A DNA stretch of 23,161 nucleotides from JAMXLO01 sp046732975 (GTDB taxonomy: Bacteria; Pseudomonadota; Alphaproteobacteria; Acetobacterales; Acetobacteraceae), in the NCBI GenBank assembly GCA_046732975.1, contig JBKPOG010000237.1, positions 1-23,161 on the forward strand, written 5' to 3'. The notes under the pieces were generated by a model that had not been told where the DNA came from, did not search any database, and was given only the letters and a program-made list of their open reading frames with translations. Numbering within the stretch: position 1 is the first letter of the stretch; each line of letters starts with the position of its first letter. The position numbers and the translations under genes are program-made. Shown piece after piece: positions 6,212 through 13,672 of the stretch.

Positions 6212-7630
6212 ATGTCCGAAGCGAAGCCGCGCACGCTGTTCGATAAGATCTGGGACAGCCACATTGTGGAGAAGCTGCCGGACGGCACGTGCATTCTCTA
6301 CATCGACCGGCACCTGCTGCATGAGGTCACCAGCCCGCAGGCATTTGAAGGGCTGCGGGTGGCAGGGCGCAAGCTCCGCCGACCCGACCTGACGATTGCG
6401 GTTGCGGATCACAACATACCGACGGTCGGTCCTCGCACGCCGGCTGACATCCAGGAGCAGGACAGCCGGATCCAGGTGCAGACTCTCGAGAAGAATGTCG
6501 TCGAATTTGGCGTGCCCTATATCCCGATCCTCGATGTGCGGCAGGGTATCGTGCACATCATCGGACCCGAACTTGGCATCAGTCTGCCAGGCACGACGAT
6601 CGTGTGCGGTGATTCGCACACCTCGACCCATGGCGCGATGGGCGCGCTGGCGTTCGGCATAGGCACCTCCGAGGTCGAGCACGTCATGGCGACACAGACG
6701 TTGCTGCAGCGGCCGGCGAAGAACATGGAGATCCGTGTCGACGGCACGCTTGGGTTCGGCTGCTCGGGCAAGGACATCGTGCTCGCGATCATCGGCAAGC
6801 TCGGCACGGCCGGTGGCACGGGGCATGTCATCGAATACACCGGCGAGGCGATCCGCGGGCTGGACATGGCGGGGCGGATGACGGTGTCGAACATGTCGAT
6901 CGAGGCGGGCGCACGCGCTGGCCTGATCGCGCCGGACGAAACAACCTTCGCCTATTTGAAGGGGCGCGAGTACGCGCCGAAGGGTGAAGCGTGGGAGCAG
7001 GCGGTGGCTTACTGGCGCACGCTGCCGAGCGATCCGGGCGCGCATTACGACACGCGGGTTGTGATGAACGCAGCCGAGATCGCGCCGATGGTGACATGGG
7101 GTACCAGTCCCGGCGCCGTTGCTCCGGTGACCGGCGCGGTGCCGGATCCTTCGCAGGTGGCAGACGAGGGCCAGCGCAGTCAGATGCAGCGTATGCTGGA
7201 GTACATGGCGCTGAAACCTGGTCAGAGGCTCGCTGATGTGCCGATCGACGTGGTGTTCATCGGGTCGTGCACCAATGGCCGGATCGAGGACATCCGTGCC
7301 GCTGCCGCTGTCGCCAAGGGGCGGCGGGTGGCCTCAGGCGTACAGGCACTGGTCGTGCCAGGGTCGGGCCAGGTGAAGCTGCAGGCGGAAGCCGAGGGGC
7401 TCGACCGCGTCCTGCTGGAGGCAGGGTTCGAGTGGCGTGACCCGTGCTGCTCGATGTGCCTGGGCATGAATCCGGACCGGCTGAGGCCGGGTCAACGCTG
7501 CGCGTCCACCTCGAACCGCAACTTCGAGGGTCGGCAAGGGCCGGGTGGCCGGACGCATTTGCTTTCGCCCGCGATGGCGGCTGCGGCAGCCGTGACGGGC
7601 AGACTCGCGGACGTGAGGCAAATGGTGTGA
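6212..7630 (+). CDS. leuC: 3-isopropylmalate dehydratase large subunit LeuC
   Basis: The 472-residue aconitase-family subunit isomerises 2-isopropylmalate to 3-isopropylmalate together with LeuD. [4Fe-4S] ligands are Cys353 (FIGSCTNGR), Cys413 and Cys416 (CSMC in DPCCSMCLGMNPD). Other signatures are HLLHEVTSPQAFEGLR, ADHNIPT and VCGDSHTSTHGAMGALAFGIGTSEVEH (about 131-157). GGGAG precedes the ATG. Length is normal. It is followed by leuD after 62 bases and leuB, making a leuCDB unit. Confidence 0.98.
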   Translation: MSEAKPRTLFDKIWDSHIVEKLPDGTCILYIDRHLLHEVTSPQAFEGLRVAGRKLRRPDLTIAVADHNIPTVGPRTPADIQEQDSRIQVQTLEKNVVEFGVPYIPILDVRQGIVHIIGPELGISLPGTTIVCGDSHTSTHGAMGALAFGIGTSEVEHVMATQTLLQRPAKNMEIRVDGTLGFGCSGKDIVLAIIGKLGTAGGTGHVIEYTGEAIRGLDMAGRMTVSNMSIEAGARAGLIAPDETTFAYLKGREYAPKGEAWEQAVAYWRTLPSDPGAHYDTRVVMNAAEIAPMVTWGTSPGAVAPVTGAVPDPSQVADEGQRSQMQRMLEYMALKPGQRLADVPIDVVFIGSCTNGRIEDIRAAAAVAKGRRVASGVQALVVPGSGQVKLQAEAEGLDRVLLEAGFEWRDPCCSMCLGMNPDRLRPGQRCASTSNRNFEGRQGPGGRTHLLSPAMAAAAAVTGRLADVRQMV

Positions 7631-7692
7631 CATGGGGCATATGCGCCCAAGTCGGATGGGGCGCAGTGCCGAACGGTGGTTGAGGAAGCCCT

Positions 7693-8310
7693 ATGGAGAA
7701 GTTCACGACAGTGACCGGCGTGGCCGCGCCGATGCCGATGCAGAACATAGACACGGACAAGGTCATTCCGGCTCGGTTCCTGAAGACCATCCAACGTTCA
7801 GGCCTGGGCAAGCACCTGTTCGATCCACTGCGGTTTGACGGCAACGGCAAAGAGCGACCGGACTTTATCCTGAACCAGGATGGCTACCGGAACGCGCAGA
7901 TCATCATCGCGCACGAGAACTTCGGCTGCGGTTCGTCGCGCGAGCACGCGCCGTGGGCGCTGCAGGACTTTGGCATCCGCTGCATCATCGCACCCTCTTT
8001 CGGCGACATCTTTTACAATAACAGTTTCAAGAACGGGTTGCTGCCGATCCGACTGCCGCGCGCGGTCTGCGATGCGCTGATCGATGACGCGAAACTTGGA
8101 GGCAACTCGCGGATCACGATCGACCTGGAGCGCCAGGTCGTGGTTCGGCCGAACGGTGAGGAAATCCACTTCGATGTCGAGCCGTTCCGCAAGCATTCGC
8201 TGCTCAACGGGCTGGATGATATCGGCCAGACGCTGCAGCACGAACAAAAGATCGGCCAGCACGAGGCGCAGCGTCGCGAACAGCAATCCTGGCTGCCGAC
8301 GACGGCCTGA
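7693..8310 (+). CDS. leuD: 3-isopropylmalate dehydratase small subunit LeuD
   Basis: The 205-residue swivelling subunit completes the isopropylmalate isomerase with LeuC. Signatures are PMPMQNIDTDKVIPARFLK, HENFGCGSSREHAPWAL and IIAPSFGDIFYNNSFKNGLLPI. GAGGA lies before the ATG at 7693. The stop is three bases before leuB, consistent with co-transcription and coupling. Confidence 0.97.
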   Translation: MEKFTTVTGVAAPMPMQNIDTDKVIPARFLKTIQRSGLGKHLFDPLRFDGNGKERPDFILNQDGYRNAQIIIAHENFGCGSSREHAPWALQDFGIRCIIAPSFGDIFYNNSFKNGLLPIRLPRAVCDALIDDAKLGGNSRITIDLERQVVVRPNGEEIHFDVEPFRKHSLLNGLDDIGQTLQHEQKIGQHEAQRREQQSWLPTTA

Positions 8311-8313
8311 CCT

Positions 8314-9426
8314 ATGGCTGCCAATAAAAGGCTGCTGGTTCTGGCTGGCGATGGCATCGGGCCGGAGGTGATGCGCGAAGTGCGTCGCGTCATTGACTGG
8401 ATGGCCCGGCGTCGCATGGTGTCCTTCGATATTGCCGAAGGTTTGGTGGGCGGTGCCTCGATCGATGCGCGCGGCACACCGATCAGCGACGATACACTGC
8501 AACAGGCGAGGCAGGCTGATGCCATCCTGTTCGGCGCGGTCGGTGGTCCGAAATGGGAGAAGCTCGGATTTCAGCTGCGGCCGGAGCTGGCGATTCTGCG
8601 GCTGCGCAAGGAACTGGACCTGTTCGCCAATCTGCGGCCCGCGACGGTGCTGAACCCGTTGGTGAATGCATCGACGCTCAAGCCAGAAGTGGTGCGCGGT
8701 CTTGACCTGATGATCGTGCGTGAGAGCACGGGCGGCATCTATTTTGGCGAGCCGCGCGGTATCGAAACACTGCCATCGGGAGAGAAGCGCGGGTTTGACA
8801 CAGAGAGCTATACCACGAGCGAGATCGAGCGCGTGGCGCGGGTGGCTTTCGAGCTGGCGCGCAAGCGTAAAGGCCACGTCACCAGCGTGGAGAAGGCCAA
8901 TGTGATGCAGTCGGGGGTGTTCTGGCGTCAGACCGTCGCGGCGTTGCACGAGCGGGAGTTCGCCGACATGCAACTGGAGCACATGTACGCCGACAATTGC
9001 GCCATGCAGCTGGTGCGCAACCCGCGCCAATTCGACGTCATCGTGACCTCCAATGTGTTTGGCGACCTGCTGTCGGACTTGGCATCGATGCTGACTGGCA
9101 GCCTGGGGATGCTGCCGTCCGCAACGCTCGGCGCGCCGGATGCCTCGGGCAAGCGGCTGGCACTGTATGAGCCGATCCATGGCTCGGCACCTGATATCGC
9201 TGGCAAGGGCGTTGCCAATCCGCTGGCGCAGCTCTTCAGCTTCGCGATGCTGCTGCGGCACTCCTTTGGGATGGAGGACGAAGCGGCGCTGATCGAGCGC
9301 GCCGCAACCAATGTGCTGACCTCAGGGCTGAGGACCGCCGACATCATGGCACCGGGCACGGCCAAGGTCGGTACCAGCGTGATGGGCGAGTCGATCCTGC
9401 GCGAGCTGGACAAGCTGGCGGCCTGA
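8314..9426 (+). CDS. leuB: 3-isopropylmalate dehydrogenase LeuB
   Basis: The 370-residue enzyme oxidatively decarboxylates 3-isopropylmalate with NAD+ to 2-ketoisocaproate. Motifs: LLVLAGDGIGPEVM (7-20), LFANLRPATV (103-112), DLMIVRESTGGIYFGEPRG (131-149), the metal-binding SNVFGDLLSDLASM, and the NAD-binding EPIHGSAPDIAGKGVANP (about 289-306). No clear ribosome-binding site precedes the ATG; coupling from leuD, three bases upstream, probably drives initiation. tRNA-Arg follows 48 bases after the stop. Confidence 0.98.
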   Translation: MAANKRLLVLAGDGIGPEVMREVRRVIDWMARRRMVSFDIAEGLVGGASIDARGTPISDDTLQQARQADAILFGAVGGPKWEKLGFQLRPELAILRLRKELDLFANLRPATVLNPLVNASTLKPEVVRGLDLMIVRESTGGIYFGEPRGIETLPSGEKRGFDTESYTTSEIERVARVAFELARKRKGHVTSVEKANVMQSGVFWRQTVAALHEREFADMQLEHMYADNCAMQLVRNPRQFDVIVTSNVFGDLLSDLASMLTGSLGMLPSATLGAPDASGKRLALYEPIHGSAPDIAGKGVANPLAQLFSFAMLLRHSFGMEDEAALIERAATNVLTSGLRTADIMAPGTAKVGTSVMGESILRELDKLAA

Positions 9427-9474
9427 GCACTTGATGCCTGCGGCCCTATCCGCTACACCCCGCGCCTCTGGCAA

Positions 9475-9551
9475 GCGCCCGTAGCTCAATTGGATAGAGC
9501 ACCAGACTACGGATCTGGGGGTTAGGAGTTCGAATCTTCTCGGGCGCGCCA
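9475..9551 (+). tRNA. tRNA-Arg (anticodon ACG)
   Basis: The 77-base cloverleaf has an acceptor stem GCGCCCG/CGGGCGC, D-stem GCTC/GAGC, and anticodon stem CCAGA/TCTGG with loop CTACGGA (anticodon ACG at 9509-9511, read as ICG). The T-arm is AGGAG-TTCGAAT-CTTCT. Discriminator G and an encoded CCA end at 9551. It lies between leuB and an accessory segment; no duplicated 3' end was seen downstream. Confidence 0.97.
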
Positions 9552-9701
9552 TCCTAACATACGATAGCGGCTCCTCTAAATAACTGTTGCCTTCCAGCCT
9601 CTGTTTCGGGATGCACTAGGCAGCTGCCTCGCGGGCCAGCGCGTGGTGGCCGCACATTCATGTGCAGATGCGATGGGCGACAAGCAGGAAAGTCGGCGCA
9701 T

Positions 9702-10523
9702 ATGCTGAGAGACATTGCAAGAGCTGCAATGACAAGCCCCGCCGAGTTCTGTATTCGACTATGGGGCAAATTCCGCGAGCGGTCAGAACGTGATGCGCCA
9801 CACTGCGACTATGATGTGGAGCCTGATTGGGAAGCAATCCTCCATCGGGCCGTTGGCGCTCAGTTTCCATGCGCCTTTTCTGAAGATCTTCCTGAGATAT
9901 GGACCAGCATCAGCAAGAAGCTCAACGCTAAAGGCATTGATCTGGGACCAGCCAGCTATTCCGTCCACAATGATGGAGATTTGGCTTTCATCCGCGCCAT
10001 CTGGTGCCTTGTCCGACACTTGCGCGCCGGCAAGGTAGTCGAGACGGGGGTCGCGCATGGCGTGACCAGTCGTTTCGTTCTCGAGGCTTTTCGCCGACAA
10101 GGCTTTGGGCATCTGTGGAGCATAGATCTGCCGCCTCAGAGTGATTCAGATGTGCACGACCAGATCGGCATGGTGGTCGATGATGATCTGGCGGAAGGCT
10201 GGACATATCTCCGGGGCTCGAGCAGACGCAGACTGCGACCACTGCTGCAGACGACCGGAATGATCGATTTGTTCATTCACGACAGTTGGCACAGCGAATA
10301 CAATATCTTGTTTGAGTTACAGACTGCATGGCCGCGTATAAGGCCCGGCGGAGCCATGGTGGTGGACGACATCGATCTGAACTGGGCATTCTACAAATTT
10401 GCTCAGAGCATACCGCAGCACTTGACCATGGTCTGCGCCGCTGAGCCTGTTCGGCCCGATCCGCTGCGTCAACGGCTTAACCAAAGCGGACTCTTCGGCA
10501 TCATTTTGAAGGACGGGAAGTGA
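9702..10523 (+). CDS. Class I SAM-dependent methyltransferase (Methyltransf_24-like)
   Basis: The protein is 273 residues from the ATG at 9702, which has AGGAA 11 bases upstream; an earlier ATG at 9660 and a later one at 9729 are alternatives. The SAM-binding motif I is VVETGVAHGVTSRFVLEA (about 112-129). LWSIDLPP is motif II, DLFIHDSWHSEYN (189-201) resembles the metal-binding or catalytic segment of Methyltransf_24 proteins, and RPGGAMVVDDI is the post-motif. Such proteins often modify sugars in polysaccharide or glycolipid clusters, but no such genes are next to it. Base composition looks less GC-rich than the leu genes, suggesting separate ancestry. The substrate is unknown. Confidence 0.8.
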   Translation: MLRDIARAAMTSPAEFCIRLWGKFRERSERDAPHCDYDVEPDWEAILHRAVGAQFPCAFSEDLPEIWTSISKKLNAKGIDLGPASYSVHNDGDLAFIRAIWCLVRHLRAGKVVETGVAHGVTSRFVLEAFRRQGFGHLWSIDLPPQSDSDVHDQIGMVVDDDLAEGWTYLRGSSRRRLRPLLQTTGMIDLFIHDSWHSEYNILFELQTAWPRIRPGGAMVVDDIDLNWAFYKFAQSIPQHLTMVCAAEPVRPDPLRQRLNQSGLFGIILKDGK

Positions 10524-10825
10524 GTTTGTTTGCGGCGGACCGGATCTGAGCATACAGGTCGCATACAAGAGGCACGTCTTGCTGCGAGGACCAGTGAGAA
10601 TCGTCAGCATCCATGCAATTCTAACGGTAGACGAAGCGGCAAAGGTTTTCAGGCGGAGCACAGTCTGACCAGTCTCGCTGCTATTCACGATAAGGGGAGC
10701 GCCACGAACGATCTTAACACCCCCTTGATCGAGCGCAGGCCCTACCAAGCTTCCGTCGACCATCGAGAGGCGATGGTGGTCCGCATTGCGTGATCGCAGC
10801 GGACGGAAATGAACGGGAGAAAAGT
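10524..10825. other. Intergenic stretch with no supported gene
   Basis: I see no convincing gene. One short frame (GTG at 10594, 24 codons) ends with LTVDEAAKVFRRSTV, reminiscent of the first helix of an excisionase-type HTH protein, but it stops at once and nothing continues it. The longer open frames on both strands have no family character. The stretch presumably holds the promoter of the DUF4168 pair; no confident -35/-10 was found. Confidence 0.4.
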
Positions 10826-11140
10826 GTGGCGAAGGACAACTTCAAATCTCAAGGTGGCGATGCAGCTCTTCGAAGCAGCGATGTTTCCGATCAAGTGGTA
10901 TTGCAGGTCGGAAAAGCGGCAGTGGAGATCCTGAAGCTGCGTCAGTCGCTGGAAGAGAGCTTGGCTACGGCACAGACCGAAGATGACCGTGAGACCCTTA
11001 CCAGCCAGGTTGAGATGGCGGCAGTTCGTGCCATCGATGAACAGGGCCTGACCATCGATGAGTACAACGACGTCCTTTCCGCCGCGCGCTCAGACCAGGA
11101 ACTGGAAGAGCGCGTTCTGCTCGCCTGCAAGGCCGCTTGA
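10826..11140 (+). CDS. DUF4168-like small helical protein, no signal peptide
   Basis: The GTG at 10826 has GGGAG six bases upstream and gives 104 residues. The C-terminal half matches the DUF4168 pattern: a long charged helix (LKLRQSLEESLATAQTEDD), then MAAVRAIDEQGLTIDEYNDV and SDQELEERVLLA. It aligns along its length with the next gene (VSDQVVLQVGKAA against MSDTMVTKVGTAL; DEQGLTIDEYN against GDQGLSVQQYQ), so the two are tandem paralogues. No signal peptide or membrane segment is visible, so it is probably cytoplasmic. The domain has no established function. The spacing of 25 bases to the next gene suggests one operon. Confidence 0.75.
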   Translation: MAKDNFKSQGGDAALRSSDVSDQVVLQVGKAAVEILKLRQSLEESLATAQTEDDRETLTSQVEMAAVRAIDEQGLTIDEYNDVLSAARSDQELEERVLLACKAA

Positions 11141-11165
11141 TCTACCTATTTCTTAGGGGGCATCG

Positions 11166-11561
11166 ATGAAAGCGTCACGAGTCGCCGCCCTGACGGCAAC
11201 TCTTTTAACGGCCGCTGTGTTGCCGTCGGCGGCCCAGCAGGCACCGTCCACACCGCGGTCGCCTGCAGCATCAACGCAACAGGGCCAACAGGGCCAGATG
11301 TCGGATACGATGGTGACCAAGGTTGGCACCGCGCTGCGGCATGTGGCGATGATACGACAACAGTATTCGCAACGTGCCCAGGCGACGAAATCTCCGCAGG
11401 AGCAGCAGTCCCTCTCCGATCAGGCCAAGAACGAGATGGTGAAGGCGATCGGCGATCAGGGACTGTCGGTGCAACAATATCAACAGGCGATCCAGCTGGC
11501 CCAGAACGATGAGACGCTGAAGCGGCGCCTGCTGTCTGTTGCAGAGTCGGGCGATAAGTAG
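11166..11561 (+). CDS. Exported DUF4168 domain protein
   Basis: The 131-residue protein has an N-terminal signal peptide (MKASRVAALTATLLTAAVLPSAAQQ, probable cleavage after SAA or AQ). A Pro/Ser/Gln-rich linker follows (about 26-45), then the DUF4168 domain (about 46-127) with MVKAIGDQGLSVQQYQQAI and a DETLKRRLL end. It is likely periplasmic. GGGGG shortly precedes the ATG. It is a paralogue of the upstream gene, which lacks the export signal. Function is unknown; related proteins are generally described as secreted helical proteins of unknown role. Confidence 0.8.
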   Translation: MKASRVAALTATLLTAAVLPSAAQQAPSTPRSPAASTQQGQQGQMSDTMVTKVGTALRHVAMIRQQYSQRAQATKSPQEQQSLSDQAKNEMVKAIGDQGLSVQQYQQAIQLAQNDETLKRRLLSVAESGDK

Positions 11562-11573
11562 AAACCTCTGCCG

Positions 11574-11807
11574 TCAGGGATGTGTCTGGCCTGCCGAGGC
11601 GGTTGGTATGGGCCGCATCTGTGACTCCAGAAGGGCCCATTCGCGCCCGTCTGCCGCGCACTTGGCACGGTAGTGCGGTTCGCCACGTACGGGGGGCAGT
11701 AACCGCACCACAACATATCTGCCACTTGGCATCACGGCAGGGCGGCCAGCCCAGGGCACCACGATCGTCTGTCCGACCTCGAAGCGATAATAAGGTTCAG
11801 AGACCAC
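11574..11807 (-). CDS. Small conserved hypothetical protein (Y-V-V-R-L-L-P motif)
   Basis: The 77-residue protein starts from the GTG at 11807. It reads YRFEVGQTIVVP, then SGRYVVVRLLPPVRGEPHYRAKCAADGREWALLESQM. This resembles a small alphaproteobacterial family of the form YRVGQTV...G.Y.VVRLLP..GGEPQYRIKS..DGHER.V.ES.L, which I recognise by pattern but cannot name. It is probably a small SH3-like beta barrel (inference). The ribosome-binding site is weak, and an 8-bp inverted repeat sits 11 bases upstream of the start. It converges on the exported DUF4168 gene with a 12-base gap. Confidence 0.65.
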   Translation of the reverse strand: MVSEPYYRFEVGQTIVVPWAGRPAVMPSGRYVVVRLLPPVRGEPHYRAKCAADGREWALLESQMRPIPTASAGQTHP

Positions 11808-12140
11808 GGTGTCAGGCTAGTCTCGTCAACGCATCGAGACTATTTGCCACAAAGGAGATAGCTGGTCTGCGTCGTTTCGCTTGTTCTTACCCAAAATAGG
11901 GTCTGTCGCCAGGGGGCGCTTCCTCGCGGGCTAGCCAAGAAGCCTAAGCTGGGCAACATCCTTTCCGCTGGAATGAGAACCTGAGCGCGCGCAAAGCCGG
12001 CGGACGATCGCCCGGCCCAGTTTGGCCGCCCCGGTCTTTCCAGGTCCATTGCAGCAGTGCGCACACCGACGGGCGTCTTGGCCATCGGATATACTGCCGG
12101 CGGCAACGGATGATATGCTGCTCTCAGGAGACGCAGCACG
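11808..12140. other. Intergenic region upstream of the flavin monooxygenase
   Basis: I find no supported gene. Besides the inverted repeat at 11818-11842 it holds a good -10-like TATACT at 12090-12095 (no good -35), about 45 bases before the monooxygenase ATG, and the ribosome-binding site CAGGAGA. An isolated AAGGAGAT at about 11854 is not followed by a start codon at proper spacing. Confidence 0.4.
11818..11842. repeat. Perfect inverted repeat 5' of the 77-residue gene
   Basis: TAGTCTCG (11818-11825) and CGAGACTA (11835-11842) form a perfect 8-bp stem with a 9-base loop. It lies just upstream of the GTG at 11807 on the minus strand. It could be a leader hairpin occluding the weak ribosome-binding site, or an operator. 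On the plus strand it is followed by only three T's. Confidence 0.4.
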
Positions 12141-13196
12141 ATGCGCTTTGGCCTCTGCTATATCCCGGACTACCACCCGGAGCTCTCGGGCTCCTGGCAG
12201 GATTGGTACGACAACATGATCCGCGAGGTGCAGCTGGCCGAGGCGCTTGGCTTCGACGGCGCTTGGTTCGCAGAACATCGCGTCGCTGGCTTCGCCTTTG
12301 GTTCCCCCGCTTTATTCATTGCTGCCTGCGCGCGCGAGACCAAACGTATCCGGCTTGGTTGTTCAGTCAGCCTGTTGCCGCTGAATGATCCGGTGCGCAC
12401 GGCGGAGGACTACGCCATGGCAGATGTGCTGTCACATGGCAGGCTCGATTTTGGCGTCGGGCGCGGGCTTTATAAGTACGACTACGACATTGCCAACGTG
12501 TCGATGAGCGAGAGCCGCGAGCGTTTCAACGAAAACCTGGCGATCATCCGCGCGCTGTGGACGCAGGACACTGTGACGCATCAAGGGCGTTGGACCGCGC
12601 TGGAAAATCATACGTTGGGGCCGCGGCCGGTGCAGCGGCCGGCGCCGCCTGTCTGGGTAGCGGCAGTGCGCACCGAGGCGACGTATCGCTGGGCCGGTGA
12701 GAACGGCTTCAATTTGCTGACCGCTCCGTTCTTCTTCACCGATCATCGCGAACAGCAGGCGCTGCTTGCAGTCTACCGCGACAGCCTGCGTGCACATGGC
12801 CATGATCCCGCTGCGAAGGATGTGATGGCGGTGTATCACATGTACTGTGCGCAGAAGGATACCGACGTCGCCATTTTCGCCGACCCCGCGTTGCGGCGTT
12901 ACCAGGCGTTCACCAAGGCAACCGATTTGTCGCGGCAGGCGTACCGCGATCCGGTGGCCTACAAGGATTGGAAGGGTTTTTTCGAAAACCGCGAGACTAT
13001 AACGCTGGAGCAGATGAAGGCCGAACGTGCGGTGATCGGACGGCCGGAGGAGTGCATCGAAAAGCTTCGACTGCTATCCGAGCGATTTGGCATCACGTAT
13101 TTCAGCTTCGAAGTCAACTTCGGTGCGCTGCCGCATGATGAAGTGATGCGATCAATCCAGCGATTTGCCGACGGCGTCTTGACGAAACTGCGTTGA
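12141..13196 (+). CDS. LLM-class (luciferase-like) flavin-dependent oxidoreductase
   Basis: The 351-residue protein has the bacterial-luciferase TIM-barrel pattern: MRFGLCYIPDYHP, LAEALGFDGAWFAEHR (about 31-46), IRLGCSVSLLPLNDPVRTAEDYAMADVLSHGRLDFGVGRG (about 70-110), then RFNENLAIIRALW and a C-terminal IGRPEECIEKLRLLSERFGITYF. Members use reduced FMN supplied by a partner reductase to oxygenate substrates such as sulfonates, pyrimidines, chelators or long-chain alkanes. AGGAG lies before the ATG. It is followed by a RidA gene after 77 bases, a pairing reminiscent of rutA-rutC but without other rut genes. The substrate is unknown. Confidence 0.88.
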   Translation: MRFGLCYIPDYHPELSGSWQDWYDNMIREVQLAEALGFDGAWFAEHRVAGFAFGSPALFIAACARETKRIRLGCSVSLLPLNDPVRTAEDYAMADVLSHGRLDFGVGRGLYKYDYDIANVSMSESRERFNENLAIIRALWTQDTVTHQGRWTALENHTLGPRPVQRPAPPVWVAAVRTEATYRWAGENGFNLLTAPFFFTDHREQQALLAVYRDSLRAHGHDPAAKDVMAVYHMYCAQKDTDVAIFADPALRRYQAFTKATDLSRQAYRDPVAYKDWKGFFENRETITLEQMKAERAVIGRPEECIEKLRLLSERFGITYFSFEVNFGALPHDEVMRSIQRFADGVLTKLR

Positions 13197-13273
13197 CCAT
13201 TTGCCGACCCCTGCGCACATCAGCCCCAACGCCGCCGTTAAACTTACACACCCGCAAGGTAAGGAGGCAGACG

Positions 13274-13654
13274 ATGTCGCGACAGTTGATCTCATCCGGC
13301 GGTCCTTTCGAACAAATCTACGGATATAGTCGCGCAGTCCGTGTCGGAGCGCAGGTACACGTGGCCGGGACTGCTGCGCGTGGCGATGCGCTGACGGGCG
13401 ACGCCTATGCCCAGACGCAGGATATCTTGGCCACGATCTGTGGCGCGCTGAAGCAGGCCGGAGCCCGTGTCGAGGACGTAGTGCGCACGATCATCTACGT
13501 GACCAACATCGGCGATGCCGATCGGGTGGGACGAGCACACCAGGAAGTCTTCGGCGACATCCGCCCCGCCAGCACGATGGTACAGGTCAGCGGCCTTATC
13601 CGCCCGGAAATGCTCGTGGAGATCGAGGCTTACGCGGTGATCAGCGATATCTGA
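13274..13654 (+). CDS. RidA family (YjgF/YER057c/UK114) enamine/imine deaminase
   Basis: The 126-residue protein starts at the ATG at 13274, which follows a perfect AAGGAGG; the longer frame from 13193 overlaps the monooxygenase end and is rejected. RidA features: VHVAGTAARG, AYAQTQDILATICGALKQAGARVEDVVRT, and the C-terminal RPASTMVQVSGLIRPEMLVEIEAYA with the conserved Arg (about residue 97) that anchors the substrate carboxylate. Such proteins hydrolyse reactive enamines/imines or aminoacrylates. Next to a flavin monooxygenase it probably processes or detoxifies an oxidation product (inference). It converges on the ABC ATPase gene, 18 bases away. Confidence 0.9.
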   Translation: MSRQLISSGGPFEQIYGYSRAVRVGAQVHVAGTAARGDALTGDAYAQTQDILATICGALKQAGARVEDVVRTIIYVTNIGDADRVGRAHQEVFGDIRPASTMVQVSGLIRPEMLVEIEAYAVISDI

Positions 13655-13672
13655 TCGCAGCGCTTACCCTAT

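Noticed and set aside
3193..9261. Long minus-strand open frames over ffh, leuC, leuD and leuB (up to 487 codons)
   Set aside because: They are antisense shadows caused by high GC and codon bias; the translations are His/Arg-rich without family motifs.
9475..9551. tRNA-Arg as an active phage/island attachment site
   Set aside because: No integrase and no repeated tRNA 3' end were found in the window.
9618..9629. Perfect palindrome AGGCAGCTGCCT downstream of the tRNA
   Set aside because: It is short, has no neighbouring copies and is not placed at a promoter; may be chance.
10594..10668. Short ORF ending LTVDEAAKVFRRSTV, like an excisionase HTH
   Set aside because: It stops immediately after the first helix, has no continuation in any frame, and could be chance.
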